Numbered from the stretch's first letter, positions 8,120-16,832 are shown. The stretch: DNA of 64,000 bases from Bradyrhizobium lablabi (GCF_018129385.1 NZ_JAFCLN010000011.1:142262-206261); one strand, 5' to 3'. Made by a program: numbers and translations. Notes: generated by a model not told the origin, from the letters alone.

Positions 8120-9571
8120 CTATCCAAGAAGCCGGGCGACGTGCTGGAACCAGGTCACGAGCGGCGGGGGCAGGTAGATTCCGGCGCCCAGAACCAAAGC
8201 GAGATGCGCGAACATCGGCACATAGGAGGCGTCGGCCGAAGCCTTGCTGCCGCGCGGCTCGCCGAACGCGACACTGGTGAGGCGCAGCGTCAATGCGCCA
8301 AACGCAAGCAGGAGCCCGAACACCAGGACGATCGCCAGCAGCGGCTGCCGCGCGAAGGTCGAACTGACGACGAGAAACTCGCTCATGAAGATGCCGAGCG
8401 GCGGCAGTCCGGCAATGGCGACGACGCCCACGACGAAACCCCATCCGAGCGCCGGATGGGTCACGGTGAGGCCGCGGATCCGGTTGATCCGCTGCGTGCC
8501 CTTGATCTGAGAGATGTGGCCGACGGCGTAGAAGATCGCCGACTTGGTGAGGCTGTGCATCACCATGTGCAAGAGGCCTGCGAAATTGGCGAGCGGGCCG
8601 CCCATCCCGAACGCGAACACGATGATGCCCATGTGCTCGATCGATGAATAGGCGAACAGGCGCTTGATGTCGCGGCGCCGGTACAGCATGAACGCCGCGA
8701 ACACCAGCGAAACCAGCCCCATCGTCACCATCAGCGGGCCGGGAGCGATCGCCGCCGGATTGGCCGCCATCAGGATCTTGAAGCGCAGCAGGGCATAGAG
8801 CGCGACGTTCAGCAGCAGGCCCGACAACACCGCCGATATCGGCGTCGGGCCTTCCGCGTGCGCGTCGGGCAGCCAGGCGTGCAGCGGCGCGAGACCGACC
8901 TTGGTGCCGTAGCCGAGAAACAGGAAGATGAAGGCGACGTTGAGCAGCGCCGGATCGAAGCGCGCGGCGTGCTCGATCAGCAGGGTCCAGATCATGCCGT
9001 CCTGGCCTTCGCCGACCACGGGGCGCGCCGCCATGTAGACCAGGATGGTGCCGAACAGCGCGAAAGCGATCCCGACGCTGCCGAGGATGAAATACTTCCA
9101 TGCCGCCTCCAGAGCAGCATGCGTGCGGTAGATGCCGACCATCAGGACCGTGGTCAGCGTCGCGAGTTCGACCGCGACCCACATCAGCCCGATATTGTTC
9201 GACACGAACGCGAGGTTCATGCCGAACATCATGGTCTGGTACATCGCGTGGTAGAAACGGAGATAGACCGGCGTCAACCGGCCGGTTTCGAGTTCGTGGG
9301 CGATGTAGCTGGCGCTGAAGATGCTGGTCGTGAAGCCGACGAAGGTGTTGAGCACGATGAAGACGATGTTGAGATCGTCGATCAGCATATAGGGGCCCGG
9401 CGGCGGGCGATCGATCACGAAGACGGAAAGCGCCGCGAGAAATGTCGCCAGGCTCGCCACCACATTGAGCCGCGCCGTCAGCCGGTAGCCGGGCAAGGCG
9501 GCCAGCAGCGCGGCCGACCCGATCGGGATCAGCAGGACCGCCGCCACGGCATCGAAGGAATGCGCACTCAT
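8120..9571 (-). CDS. HyfF-like antiporter-type membrane subunit (NuoL/M/N family)
   Basis: A 483-residue polytopic membrane protein of the proton-conducting NuoL/M/N (Mrp antiporter) family, closest in arrangement to HyfF. Landmarks are ALEAAWKYFILGSVGIAFA, the conserved lysine in TKVGLAPLHAWLPDAHAEGP and SSIEHMGIIVFAFG. About 13-14 transmembrane helices are expected. Its ATG overlaps the stop of the HyfE-like gene by four bases (ATGA, 9568-9571), so the two are translationally coupled. In the complex it would be a proton or cation translocating arm. Confidence 0.9.
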   Translation of the reverse strand: MSAHSFDAVAAVLLIPIGSAALLAALPGYRLTARLNVVASLATFLAALSVFVIDRPPPGPYMLIDDLNIVFIVLNTFVGFTTSIFSASYIAHELETGRLTPVYLRFYHAMYQTMMFGMNLAFVSNNIGLMWVAVELATLTTVLMVGIYRTHAALEAAWKYFILGSVGIAFALFGTILVYMAARPVVGEGQDGMIWTLLIEHAARFDPALLNVAFIFLFLGYGTKVGLAPLHAWLPDAHAEGPTPISAVLSGLLLNVALYALLRFKILMAANPAAIAPGPLMVTMGLVSLVFAAFMLYRRRDIKRLFAYSSIEHMGIIVFAFGMGGPLANFAGLLHMVMHSLTKSAIFYAVGHISQIKGTQRINRIRGLTVTHPALGWGFVVGVVAIAGLPPLGIFMSEFLVVSSTFARQPLLAIVLVFGLLLAFGALTLRLTSVAFGEPRGSKASADASYVPMFAHLALVLGAGIYLPPPLVTWFQHVARLLG

Positions 9572-10236
9572 CGCCGCTCGCCCCTGAAGTCATCGAGCGC
9601 GGAGACATCGACGGAATCGAACCGTTCGCGGATCCGGAACAGGAAGATGCCGATCACGATGAAGGCGATCAGGATCGAGAAGGCGACGCTGATCTCGACC
9701 ACCAGCGGCATGCCCTTGGCGCCGGTCGCCGCCAGCACCAGCCCGTTCTCGAGCGACATGAATCCGACCACCTGGCTGACCGCGTTGCGGCGCGTCACCA
9801 TGACCAGCAGGCCGAGCAGCACGACCGACAGCGCGAAGGCGAGATCCTCGCGCGCCAGCGGGTCGGCGTCGGCGGTCACCCGCAGCATCAGCACCATCGA
9901 GAGCGCGACCAGCGCCATCCCGGCCAGCATGGTCGGGCCGATGCCGACGGCCGCCTCGATGTCGCGATGGATTCCGAGCTGCTTGACGATGCGGTGCAGC
10001 GCCACCGGAATGACGATCGCCTTGAAGACGAGGGCGATGATTGCGGTGATGTAGAGATGCGGCGCGTCCTGCACGAACGCCTGCCAGGCCACCGAAAGCG
10101 ACAGCACCACGGCGTGCAGCGCGAACACGTTGAGCAGCGAATAGAGCCGGTCCTGGTACAGCATCATGAAGCTGATGAGGACCAGGCCGCCGGCCAGCGT
10201 GTGCGACACGTCGAAGGCGAGGCTGTGCATCTGCAT
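9568..10236 (-). CDS. HyfE-like membrane subunit
   Basis: A 222-residue protein with about seven hydrophobic segments, similar to hydrogenase-4 component E: SLLNVFALHAVVLSLSVAWQAF, FKAIVIPVALHRIVKQL and a NuoK-like C-terminal part with MSLENGLVLAATGAKG. The conserved acidic residue in the SLENG helix is the NuoK-type glutamate. The start ATG at 10236 overlaps the stop codon of the HyfC-like gene by one base (TGATG), and its own stop overlaps the next start by four bases. Both junctions imply strict stoichiometric expression. Confidence 0.88.
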   Translation of the reverse strand: MQMHSLAFDVSHTLAGGLVLISFMMLYQDRLYSLLNVFALHAVVLSLSVAWQAFVQDAPHLYITAIIALVFKAIVIPVALHRIVKQLGIHRDIEAAVGIGPTMLAGMALVALSMVLMLRVTADADPLAREDLAFALSVVLLGLLVMVTRRNAVSQVVGFMSLENGLVLAATGAKGMPLVVEISVAFSILIAFIVIGIFLFRIRERFDSVDVSALDDFRGERR

Positions 10237-11192
10237 CAAAAACTCCTCGACACGAACAGCAGCAGCGTGCCCAGCAGGCCGAGCATCAGCGCCGCACCCA
10301 GGAACTGCGGAACGCGGAACACCCGCATTTTCGCGGTTGCAGTCTCGAACAGCGCGAGGAAGAAGCCGGCGGCCGCGAGCTTGACGATATAGGCGGCGGC
10401 GCCAACGGCGTAGGACAGCGCGCCGGTACCGAACACCGCGATCTTCCAGGGCAGGAACACGCAGGCGATCAGCGAGACATAGAGCAAGAGTTTGAGGAAC
10501 GCGCCGAACTCGATCATGGCGAGGTGCCGTCCCGAATATTCCAGCACCATCGCCTCGTGCACCATGGTGAGCTCGAGGTGGGTGGCCGGATTGTCGACGG
10601 GGATGCGCGCGTTCTCCGCCAGCGCCACCATGATCAGCGCGATCACCGCCATGCCGAGCGACACCCGCAGGCCGACATAGGACGAGGCCATGAAATTGGC
10701 CACCGTCGAAAGCTGGGTCGAGCCGGCGACCAGCGCCATGCAGAACACGATCAGCAGCATCGCGGGCTCGGCGAGCGCGGCGATCATGACCTCGCGGCTG
10801 GAGCCGATGCCGCCGAAACTGGTGCCGACATCCATCCCCGCCAGCGCCAGGAAGAACCGCGCGCTGCCGAGCAGGGCGACGATCGCAATCAGGTCGGCGG
10901 TCCAGTTGAACAACAGGCCCGTCGCAAAGGTCGGCACCAGCGCGGCCGCGACCCAGATCGCGGCAAAGGTCACGTAAGGCGTCACCCGGAACAGCCACGA
11001 GGCGTTTTCCGCCAGCACCACTTCCTTGCGCAGCAGCCGCAGCAGGTCGCGATAGGGCTGGAATATCGAAGCACCCTGGCGGCGCAGCAACCGGGCCTTG
11101 ACCTTGCGCACGAAGCCGGTCAGCAGCGGTGCCAGCAGCAGCACCAGCAGCATCTGGATGCCTTGCACCAATATGTCCGAGATTACGACCAT
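10236..11192 (-). CDS. HyfC/NuoH-like membrane subunit
   Basis: A 318-residue membrane protein of the NuoH / formate hydrogenlyase subunit 4 family. It carries KARLLRRQGASIFQPYRDLLRLLRKE, ENARIPVDNPATHLELTMVHEAM and EYSGRHLAMIEFGAFLK, which match the NuoH-type Q-site and amphipathic loop regions. This subunit anchors the peripheral arm to the membrane arm. The ATG at 11192 lies inside the HyfB-like gene, with a 10-base overlap. A longer frame upstream exists only because it runs antiparallel-free through the HyfB gene in another frame, so I start at MVVISD. Confidence 0.9.
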   Translation of the reverse strand: MVVISDILVQGIQMLLVLLLAPLLTGFVRKVKARLLRRQGASIFQPYRDLLRLLRKEVVLAENASWLFRVTPYVTFAAIWVAAALVPTFATGLLFNWTADLIAIVALLGSARFFLALAGMDVGTSFGGIGSSREVMIAALAEPAMLLIVFCMALVAGSTQLSTVANFMASSYVGLRVSLGMAVIALIMVALAENARIPVDNPATHLELTMVHEAMVLEYSGRHLAMIEFGAFLKLLLYVSLIACVFLPWKIAVFGTGALSYAVGAAAYIVKLAAAGFFLALFETATAKMRVFRVPQFLGAALMLGLLGTLLLFVSRSF

Positions 11193-13198
11193 ATCGCGAG
11201 CACCAGAAGCAGCGTGACGAGGGTGGCGAACACCAGGCTGAGATAGCGGCGGATGGTCAGGAATTGCAGCCGGTTGAGTTTCTCGGAAGAAAGCCCGACT
11301 GCGGCTGCGATGGGTTCGTACATTCCTTCCCAGATCAGGTCGTGCAATTCGATCCGCAGCCGCGCCGGCCGGATATCGCCGGGCGCCGGCATCTCGACAT
11401 GATCGCGCGCGTGGAAGGCCAGCGTGCCGAACACGCGGCGGATCGGCTGGGCGAAGCTGCCGCCGGAATATTGCGCCGCCGGCGTCGGGTCGGAGAAACC
11501 GCAGCCCCAGGCCGGCCCGCGCCGCAACGCATGCGAGGCGAAGCGGTGGATGAAGTAGACGGCGAGCGAGGCGGAGATGGTGATGAACACCATCACCAGC
11601 AATCCGTTGTAGGAACTGCGGCTCTCCGCGATCGGCACGATCGAGAGCCAGGGCTCGTTGACCTGTATCGGCATCCGGCTGCCGAGGATCTGCATCGCGA
11701 CCGGCGACAGCGCATCGATCACCAGCCCCGGCAGGATTCCGGCCAGCAGGCACAATGCCGCGAGAATGAACATCGCAGCGAGCGAGAAGCGATCGACTTC
11801 GCCGGCGGTTTCCGCTGCGACGCTGCGCGGCCGGCCGAGAAAGGCAACTCCGTACGCCTTGACGAAGCATGCCGCCGCCAGCGCCGCCGCCAGCGCCAGC
11901 AGCGCCCCGATCGCGGGCACCATGATCTTCAGCGCCCATTGCGGCAGCTCCGGGCTTTGCAGCACGGCCTGGAAGATCAGCCATTCCGACACGAAGCCGT
12001 TGAACGGCGGGAGCGCCGAGATCGCGACGCAGCCGACCAGCACGACGAAGCTCGTGAGCGGCATGCGGTGGATCAGCCCGCCCAGCCTGTCCATGTCGCG
12101 TTCTCCCGTCGCGGTCAGGACGGCGCCGGCTCCGAAGAACAGCAGGCTCTTGAAGAACGAGTGGTTGAGAACATGGAACAGGGCGGCGGTGAAGGCGAGC
12201 GCGGCGGCGAGCTTTTGGCCGTTGGCCTGGAAGGCCATGGCAAGGCCGAGGCTGGTGAAGATGATGCCGACATTCTCGATCGTGCTGTAGGCCAGCAGGC
12301 GCTTGAGATCCCGTTCCATCATGGCATAGAGGATGCCCATCGCGGCAGTGATGCCGCCGAGGAAGAGCACGACCGCGCTCGCCGGCCAGCCCGGTTGCCC
12401 CAGCAGGTCGAAGATCACGCGGATGAAGCCGTAGATCGCGACCTTGGTCATGACGCCGCTCATCAGCGCCGAGACATGACTGGGAGCCGCCGGATGGGCG
12501 AGCGGCAGCCACACATGCAGCGGCACGAGGCCTGCCTTCGATCCCGCCCCGAGCAGCATCAGGATCAACACCAGCGTCGCCGTATAGGGCGTGTGCTGCG
12601 TGGCCCGGATGGCGGCGAACCCGTAGTCCCCGGCGGGACCGGCGAGCAGGCCGAAAGCCAGCAACAGCGCCAGCGTGCCGAAACTCGCCATCACCAGATA
12701 GACGTAGCCTGCCCTGGCGTTGCCGGCCTCGCGGTGATGCGCCATCACCAGCGCCCATGACGCAAGCGACATGAACTCCCAGCAAAGCAGGTAGGAAAAC
12801 GCGTCGTCCGCCAGCACCACGAGATTCATTCCTGCCAGGAAGGCGGGGAAGAACGGCAGCACGCGGTAAGGGGCGTGATCGTGGCGGCCGTAGCCGAGGC
12901 CGTAGAGGCTTGCGGCCGCGCCGCCGAGGTTGACGACGACAAGGAAGAATCCTGCCAGCGCGTCGAGGCGGAAATGCGCGCCGAGCCAAGGCAGCCCGAT
13001 CGGCAGCACCAGATCGCCGGGCTTCGTGGTGTCGCCGAGCAGCCAGCGAATGGCGCCGGTCAAGGCGATCGCGGACAGCGCGAGTGTCGCGCCGTACACC
13101 ACGGCCGTCGCCGCCTTCGAGCGGCTCAGGATGATCGCCAGAACCGCCAGTCCCAGCAATCCGGCGATACAAGCCATTTGCAGGACGACAGGCGGCAT
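11183..13198 (-). CDS. HyfB-like antiporter-type membrane subunit (NuoL/M/N family)
   Basis: A 671-residue polytopic protein, the length expected for HyfB. Conserved features include the GYGRHDHAPYRVLPFFPAFLAGMNLV region, SLASWALVMAHHRE, the lysine in GSKAGLVPLHVWLPLAHPAAP, YSTIENVGIIFTSLGLA and NHSFFKSLLFFGAGAV. I choose ATG 13198 (MPPVVLQ) because it overlaps the TGA of the preceding XRE gene by one base (TGATG); the frame stays open farther upstream only across that gene. Together with the HyfF-like protein it gives two antiporter-like subunits. No third (HyfD-like) and no ferredoxin-type HyfA or HyfH subunit is present. Confidence 0.9.
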   Translation of the reverse strand: MPPVVLQMACIAGLLGLAVLAIILSRSKAATAVVYGATLALSAIALTGAIRWLLGDTTKPGDLVLPIGLPWLGAHFRLDALAGFFLVVVNLGGAAASLYGLGYGRHDHAPYRVLPFFPAFLAGMNLVVLADDAFSYLLCWEFMSLASWALVMAHHREAGNARAGYVYLVMASFGTLALLLAFGLLAGPAGDYGFAAIRATQHTPYTATLVLILMLLGAGSKAGLVPLHVWLPLAHPAAPSHVSALMSGVMTKVAIYGFIRVIFDLLGQPGWPASAVVLFLGGITAAMGILYAMMERDLKRLLAYSTIENVGIIFTSLGLAMAFQANGQKLAAALAFTAALFHVLNHSFFKSLLFFGAGAVLTATGERDMDRLGGLIHRMPLTSFVVLVGCVAISALPPFNGFVSEWLIFQAVLQSPELPQWALKIMVPAIGALLALAAALAAACFVKAYGVAFLGRPRSVAAETAGEVDRFSLAAMFILAALCLLAGILPGLVIDALSPVAMQILGSRMPIQVNEPWLSIVPIAESRSSYNGLLVMVFITISASLAVYFIHRFASHALRRGPAWGCGFSDPTPAAQYSGGSFAQPIRRVFGTLAFHARDHVEMPAPGDIRPARLRIELHDLIWEGMYEPIAAAVGLSSEKLNRLQFLTIRRYLSLVFATLVTLLLVLAIWS

Positions 13199-13518
13199 CA
13201 GGAGCGCGCCCTTGTTCGGCTTGCAGGCTTGTTGCTGGCTTGCTCGCCCGGAACCGGCTTGGCCGAAGCGGAGCCGCTTTTCAGGCGCACGCCGCGCCCC
13301 TGCGAATGGCTGGCGGCGCCATCGTCGATCAACTCGATTCCGGCCGCTTCGAAGGCGGCAACCAGCTTGACCAGCGAATCGACGTTGCCCCGAACCATCG
13401 TTTCGCTCGACTCCATGCGCTGAATGGTGGCCACGGAAAGTCCCGACAGTTCCGCGAGCCGGCGCTGATCGATGCCAAGAAGCACCCTGGCGGCGCGCAA
13501 TTGAGCTGCCGTCATCAT
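13198..13518 (-). CDS. XRE-family regulator, first gene of the hydrogenase-related operon
   Basis: 106 residues with an HTH_XRE domain at about 4-58 (LRAARVLLGIDQRRLAELSGLSVATIQRMESS), then a NVDSLVKLVAAFEAAGIELI helix and a basic tail. It is a close paralogue of the regulator at 5709-6011. Its stop codon shares one base with the ATG of the HyfB-like gene, so regulator and complex are translationally coupled. It probably autoregulates the operon from the A+T-rich region just upstream. In other families, a small HTH protein as the first gene of a respiratory-complex operon often reports on redox state or ligand, but no sensor motif is visible here. Confidence 0.87.
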   Translation of the reverse strand: MMTAAQLRAARVLLGIDQRRLAELSGLSVATIQRMESSETMVRGNVDSLVKLVAAFEAAGIELIDDGAASHSQGRGVRLKSGSASAKPVPGEQASNKPASRTRARS

Positions 13519-13567
13519 TGGCCTGCCTCGCCGCCGGGATTCCTGCCCGCACCAAGGATCATCTCTG

Positions 13568-13584
13568 CATCATAATTAATGATG
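13568..13584. promoter_or_regulatory. Palindromic operator candidate in the divergent promoter
   Basis: CATCATAATTAATGATG is a near-perfect palindrome (arms CATCAT and ATGATG) in a strikingly A+T-rich 109-base gap between the XRE-hyf operon and the divergent acetyltransferase gene. Its position suits repression of one or both promoters. Binding by the adjacent XRE proteins is inferred, not shown. Confidence 0.45.
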
Positions 13585-13627
13585 TTAAAGTGTCAACAAA
13601 TGATATTTCAGATATCTAATCTAAGGG

Positions 13628-14485
13628 ATGCCTCTGCTGGCGACGGGACCGGAAAATGCCGTCATGATGCCGTGGAACCGGGATGCGGAGCGCGCCATGG
13701 ACGAGATCGTCCTGTCCTCGCGAATGAAGCGGCTGACGCGATGGCTGGACGAAAACTGCCAGCCGGACAATCTGATTTGCCGGCAATTCGATGGCCCACC
13801 GTTCGGCCATGCTTACGTGACGATCGATCCGGAGCGGCAAGGCGAACTCGCCTCGTTCAATTTCAACCGCGTTCATCTGTGCGGGCGGGAAGCCGGCATG
13901 GAAGAGACCGGCATCGCCCACTGGACAAACCTGTTCATTCGCCACGGCGTGAAAAAGTTCTTTGTCTGGCTCAGCCCCGGACCGGAGATGGAGACGGTGC
14001 GCCGCTGGCTCGAAGCCGGCGGGCTCGCCCGCGTGCCGTACGTCCGCTATCCGACGTTGCTGCGAGAGGGCAAGGCGCCGGCGCCGTTTCGAACCGACCT
14101 TGACGTATGCGAAGTCACCACTGAGGCGATCGCGGCTGCACGGGAGCCGCTCGGCGAGGCGCTTTGGCCCGGATATGTGCAGTCGGCCGGCAAGGACGGT
14201 TTCTTCCATTACATGGCCTTCGACGGCTCGCGGCCGGTTGCGATCGCCTTGCTCGCGATCTTCGAAGACATCGCCTATCTGCTCTCCGCATCCACCGCGG
14301 AGGCGGACCGCAAGCGCGGGGCCCAGCAGGCCCTGATCGCGGCGCGGCTGGCGCACGCCGAAAGGCTCGGCTGCGCCATCGCAGTATCCGAAACCCTCAA
14401 CATCCTCGAACATTCGCTTGGTAATCTACAACGCGCGGGTTTTCGCGAGGTCTATGAGAAGGAGGTTTATGCCTGGAGCGGCTGA
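13628..14485 (+). CDS. GNAT-like acetyltransferase
   Basis: 285 residues. The C-terminal half looks like a GNAT fold: SRPVAIALLAIFEDIAYLLSASTA is followed by the acetyl-CoA loop RKRGAQQALIAARLAHAERLGC, then a closing segment (NLQRAGFREVYEKEVYAW) typical of these enzymes. The N-terminal half (about 25-140) may be a second, degenerate GNAT domain: WTNLFIRHGVKKFFVWLSPGPEMETVRRWLEAGGL. The substrate is unknown. It is divergent from the hydrogenase-related operon and shares its short promoter region. The start is uncertain: ATG 13628 has AAGGG too close to it, and 13664 or 13667 (MMPWNRD) are alternatives. Confidence 0.7.
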   Translation: MPLLATGPENAVMMPWNRDAERAMDEIVLSSRMKRLTRWLDENCQPDNLICRQFDGPPFGHAYVTIDPERQGELASFNFNRVHLCGREAGMEETGIAHWTNLFIRHGVKKFFVWLSPGPEMETVRRWLEAGGLARVPYVRYPTLLREGKAPAPFRTDLDVCEVTTEAIAAAREPLGEALWPGYVQSAGKDGFFHYMAFDGSRPVAIALLAIFEDIAYLLSASTAEADRKRGAQQALIAARLAHAERLGCAIAVSETLNILEHSLGNLQRAGFREVYEKEVYAWSG

Positions 14486-14542
14486 CGCGCTTGAACCGTT
14501 GCGGCTTCCGCCGCGGCCGCGGAGCGGGCAAGATGCCCGGGC

Positions 14543-15175
14543 ATGCTCGATACCCGCGCCAACATCCTGCTCGCTTGTGCGCTCAGCGCGCTCGCCGGCT
14601 ATGTCGACGGCATCGGCTTTCTGCATCTCGGCGGCCTGTTCGTTTCCTTCATGAGCGGCAACTCGACCCGGATGGGCGTCAGCCTGGCGGATGGTCAATG
14701 GTCTGATGCTATCGATGCGCTCGCGTTGATCGCATTGTTTGTCGGCGGAGCCGCCGGCGGAAGCCTGATCGTGCTCGGCCGCCGAAAGCGCCGCCAGGCG
14801 CTGGTGCTGCTGGTTGAAGCCGCTTTGCTGGCGGGTGCGGCGCTCGCGCATGCGTTTGACCTGCCATTCGCCGCGGTCGCGGCGATCGTGCTGGCGATGG
14901 GCCTGGAAAATGCGGTGTTTCAGATCGAGGGCGGGGCCGGGCTTGGCGTCACCTACGTCACCGGCGCGCTGGTGAAGGTCGGGCAGCTCATGGCTGCCGC
15001 GCTTACCGGGGGATCGCGCTGGGGCTGGTTGCCGAACCTGTTGATGTGGGCCGCGCTGGTCGCGGGCGCGGCCGCCGGCGCGTTTGCCTATGTCCGGATT
15101 GATCTTGCCGCGATCTGGTTTGCGGCGGGAGCTGCGCTCGCGCTGAGTGCCGCAAGCGCGAAGCGTCAGGATTGA
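14543..15175 (+). CDS. DUF1275 (YoaK-like) membrane protein
   Basis: A 210-residue membrane protein with about six hydrophobic helices. It shows the DUF1275 signature: ACALSALAGYVDGIGFLHLGGLFVSFMSGNSTRMG at the N-terminus and MGLENAVFQIEGGAGLGVTYVTGALVKVGQ in the middle. The family is a widespread group of putative inner-membrane transporters or permease-like proteins without a proven substrate. The ATG at 14543 lies close behind the acetyltransferase gene (57-base gap) and aroE follows after 31 bases, so the three may share a transcript. Confidence 0.85.
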   Translation: MLDTRANILLACALSALAGYVDGIGFLHLGGLFVSFMSGNSTRMGVSLADGQWSDAIDALALIALFVGGAAGGSLIVLGRRKRRQALVLLVEAALLAGAALAHAFDLPFAAVAAIVLAMGLENAVFQIEGGAGLGVTYVTGALVKVGQLMAAALTGGSRWGWLPNLLMWAALVAGAAAGAFAYVRIDLAAIWFAAGAALALSAASAKRQD

Positions 15176-15206
15176 CAGCGAACGCCGCTTGCCCGATTTG
15201 AAGGCC

Positions 15207-16049
15207 ATGACATCAGCAACCAAAACCCGCGCCGCCTGCCTGATCGGATGGCCGGCCGCGCATTCGCGCTCGCCGCTGATCCATCATTACTGGCTGCGCA
15301 CGCTCGGCATCGAGGGCGGCTATGTGATCGAGGCGGTGCCGCCGGACGATTTCAGGGACTTTGTGCTGCGGCTATCGCTGCGCGGCTTCGTCGGCGCCAA
15401 CGTCACCATCCCGCACAAGGAGCGGGCGCTCGCGCTCTCGAAGCCCGACGCGCGCGCGAAAGCCGTCGGCGCCGCCAACACGTTGTGGTTCAAGGACGGC
15501 GAGCTTTGCTCCACCAACACCGACGTCGAAGGCTTTATCAACAATCTCGACGCCGGCGCTCCCGGCTGGGATCAGGCAACCGATGCGCTGGTGCTCGGTG
15601 CCGGCGGCGCGGCGCGCGCCGTGCTGTTCGGCCTGCTCGAGCGCGGCATCAAGCAGGTGCATCTGGTCAACCGCACCATCGAACGTGCTCGCGCGCTGGC
15701 CGATCAATTCGGCGCGAGCGTGCAGCCCGCCACCTGGGACAAAGCCGGCGAATTGCTTCCGCGCGCGGGTCTGCTGGTGAACACGACATCGCTCGGCATG
15801 CACGGCCAGCCGCCGCTGGAGATCGACGTCTCCCTTTTGCCCGATAACGCTGTTGTGGCCGACCTGGTCTATGTGCCGCTGAAGACGGAACTACTGTCCG
15901 CCGCGCAGGCGCGTGGCCTCAAGACCGCCGACGGGCTCGGCATGCTGCTGCACCAGGCCGTGCGTGGCTTCGAACTTTGGTTCGGGCAGCGCCCGCAGGT
16001 GACGGCGGAACTCCGCGCCTTGGTGGAAGCGGATCTCAAACACGCGTGA
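15207..16049 (+). CDS. aroE: Shikimate dehydrogenase
   Basis: A 280-residue NADP-dependent enzyme that reduces 3-dehydroshikimate to shikimate in aromatic amino acid synthesis. Substrate-site motifs at the N-terminus are GWPAAHSRSPLIHHYWL and GANVTIPHKERA (catalytic Lys), followed by AANTLWF and STNTDVEGF. The Rossmann loop is LGAGGAARAVLFGL, with VNRTIERA giving the NADP-phosphate-binding Asn-Arg-Thr. NTTSLGMHGQ and DGLGMLLHQAVRGFELWFG complete the family pattern. I use ATG 15207 (MTSATKTR); a longer frame from 15147 overlaps the DUF1275 gene. The usual partners coaE and dnaQ are not adjacent. Confidence 0.93.
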   Translation: MTSATKTRAACLIGWPAAHSRSPLIHHYWLRTLGIEGGYVIEAVPPDDFRDFVLRLSLRGFVGANVTIPHKERALALSKPDARAKAVGAANTLWFKDGELCSTNTDVEGFINNLDAGAPGWDQATDALVLGAGGAARAVLFGLLERGIKQVHLVNRTIERARALADQFGASVQPATWDKAGELLPRAGLLVNTTSLGMHGQPPLEIDVSLLPDNAVVADLVYVPLKTELLSAAQARGLKTADGLGMLLHQAVRGFELWFGQRPQVTAELRALVEADLKHA

Positions 16050-16126
16050 TCGCGCGCTTGTGAAACGGAATATCGTTATGTCGCCGGGGTGCATTGCTAC
16101 ATGGGGCAGACCCCGGAGACCAATGC

Positions 16127-16753
16127 ATGCCGACTCGACGTCATCAATTCATCCGCCCGATCGTTGCCGTTACGATGGTGGCGGCATCCACCATCTATGC
16201 CATCGCGCAACAGCCGCCGACGCCGACGCGCGTCCGCGGCACCGTCGAAGCTGTCAATGGCGATGTGCTGGAAATCAAATCGCGCGGCGGCGAGGACGTG
16301 AAGCTGCACATGACGCCGGATATCCGTGTCGCCGGCATCGCCAGGATCGCACTGTCCGACATCAAGGTCGGCTCCTTCATCGGCACCACCACCGTGCCCG
16401 GGCCGGGCGGTGTTCAGAACGCGGTCGAGGTGCATGTCTTCCCGGAGGACATGCGCGGCACTGGCGAAGGTTCGCGTCCCTGGGATCTGAAGCCGAACAG
16501 CAGCATGACGAACGCGACCGTATCGGATTCCGTCGTCAGCAATGACGGCCACACGCTGCTGGTCAAATACAGGGGCGGCGAGAAGAAAGTGCAGGTGTCG
16601 CCGGAGACGCCTGTTGTCACCTATGTTCCCGGCGACAAGTCGGAGCTGAAACCCGGCGCCAAGGTCATCGCCTTCATGAAGAAATTGCCGGACGGCTCGC
16701 TGGAGACCGATCGCGTCGGTGTCGGCCGTGATGGTCTCACGCCGCCAATGTAG
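16127..16753 (+). CDS. Secreted hypothetical protein (tandem paralogue 1)
   Basis: 208 residues starting at MPTRRHQF (ATG 16127, preceded by CGGAG). A signal peptide ends near YAIAQQP. The mature part begins QQPPTPTRVRGTVEAVNGDVLEIKSRGGEDVKLHMTPD-like, a small beta-barrel pattern reminiscent of DUF5666/OB-type domains, and it is repeated in weaker form in the second half (TLLVKYRGGEKKVQVSPETPVVTYV). It ends with VGRDGLTPPM, identical to the end of the next protein. I do not know its function; extracytoplasmic binding is inferred only from the fold impression and export signal. Confidence 0.8.
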   Translation: MPTRRHQFIRPIVAVTMVAASTIYAIAQQPPTPTRVRGTVEAVNGDVLEIKSRGGEDVKLHMTPDIRVAGIARIALSDIKVGSFIGTTTVPGPGGVQNAVEVHVFPEDMRGTGEGSRPWDLKPNSSMTNATVSDSVVSNDGHTLLVKYRGGEKKVQVSPETPVVTYVPGDKSELKPGAKVIAFMKKLPDGSLETDRVGVGRDGLTPPM

Positions 16754-16832
16754 GCTGCATTTTCACGCTTCTTCCCGGAATACCGCCGATGCCGAGGTGT
16801 TCTCCCTGCAACGGAAAGCACGGGAGGACGCC

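Noticed and set aside
7061..8647. A 528-codon plus-strand frame across the hydrogenase-related large subunit
   Set aside because: It opposes well-supported minus-strand genes and shows no motif; antisense artefact.
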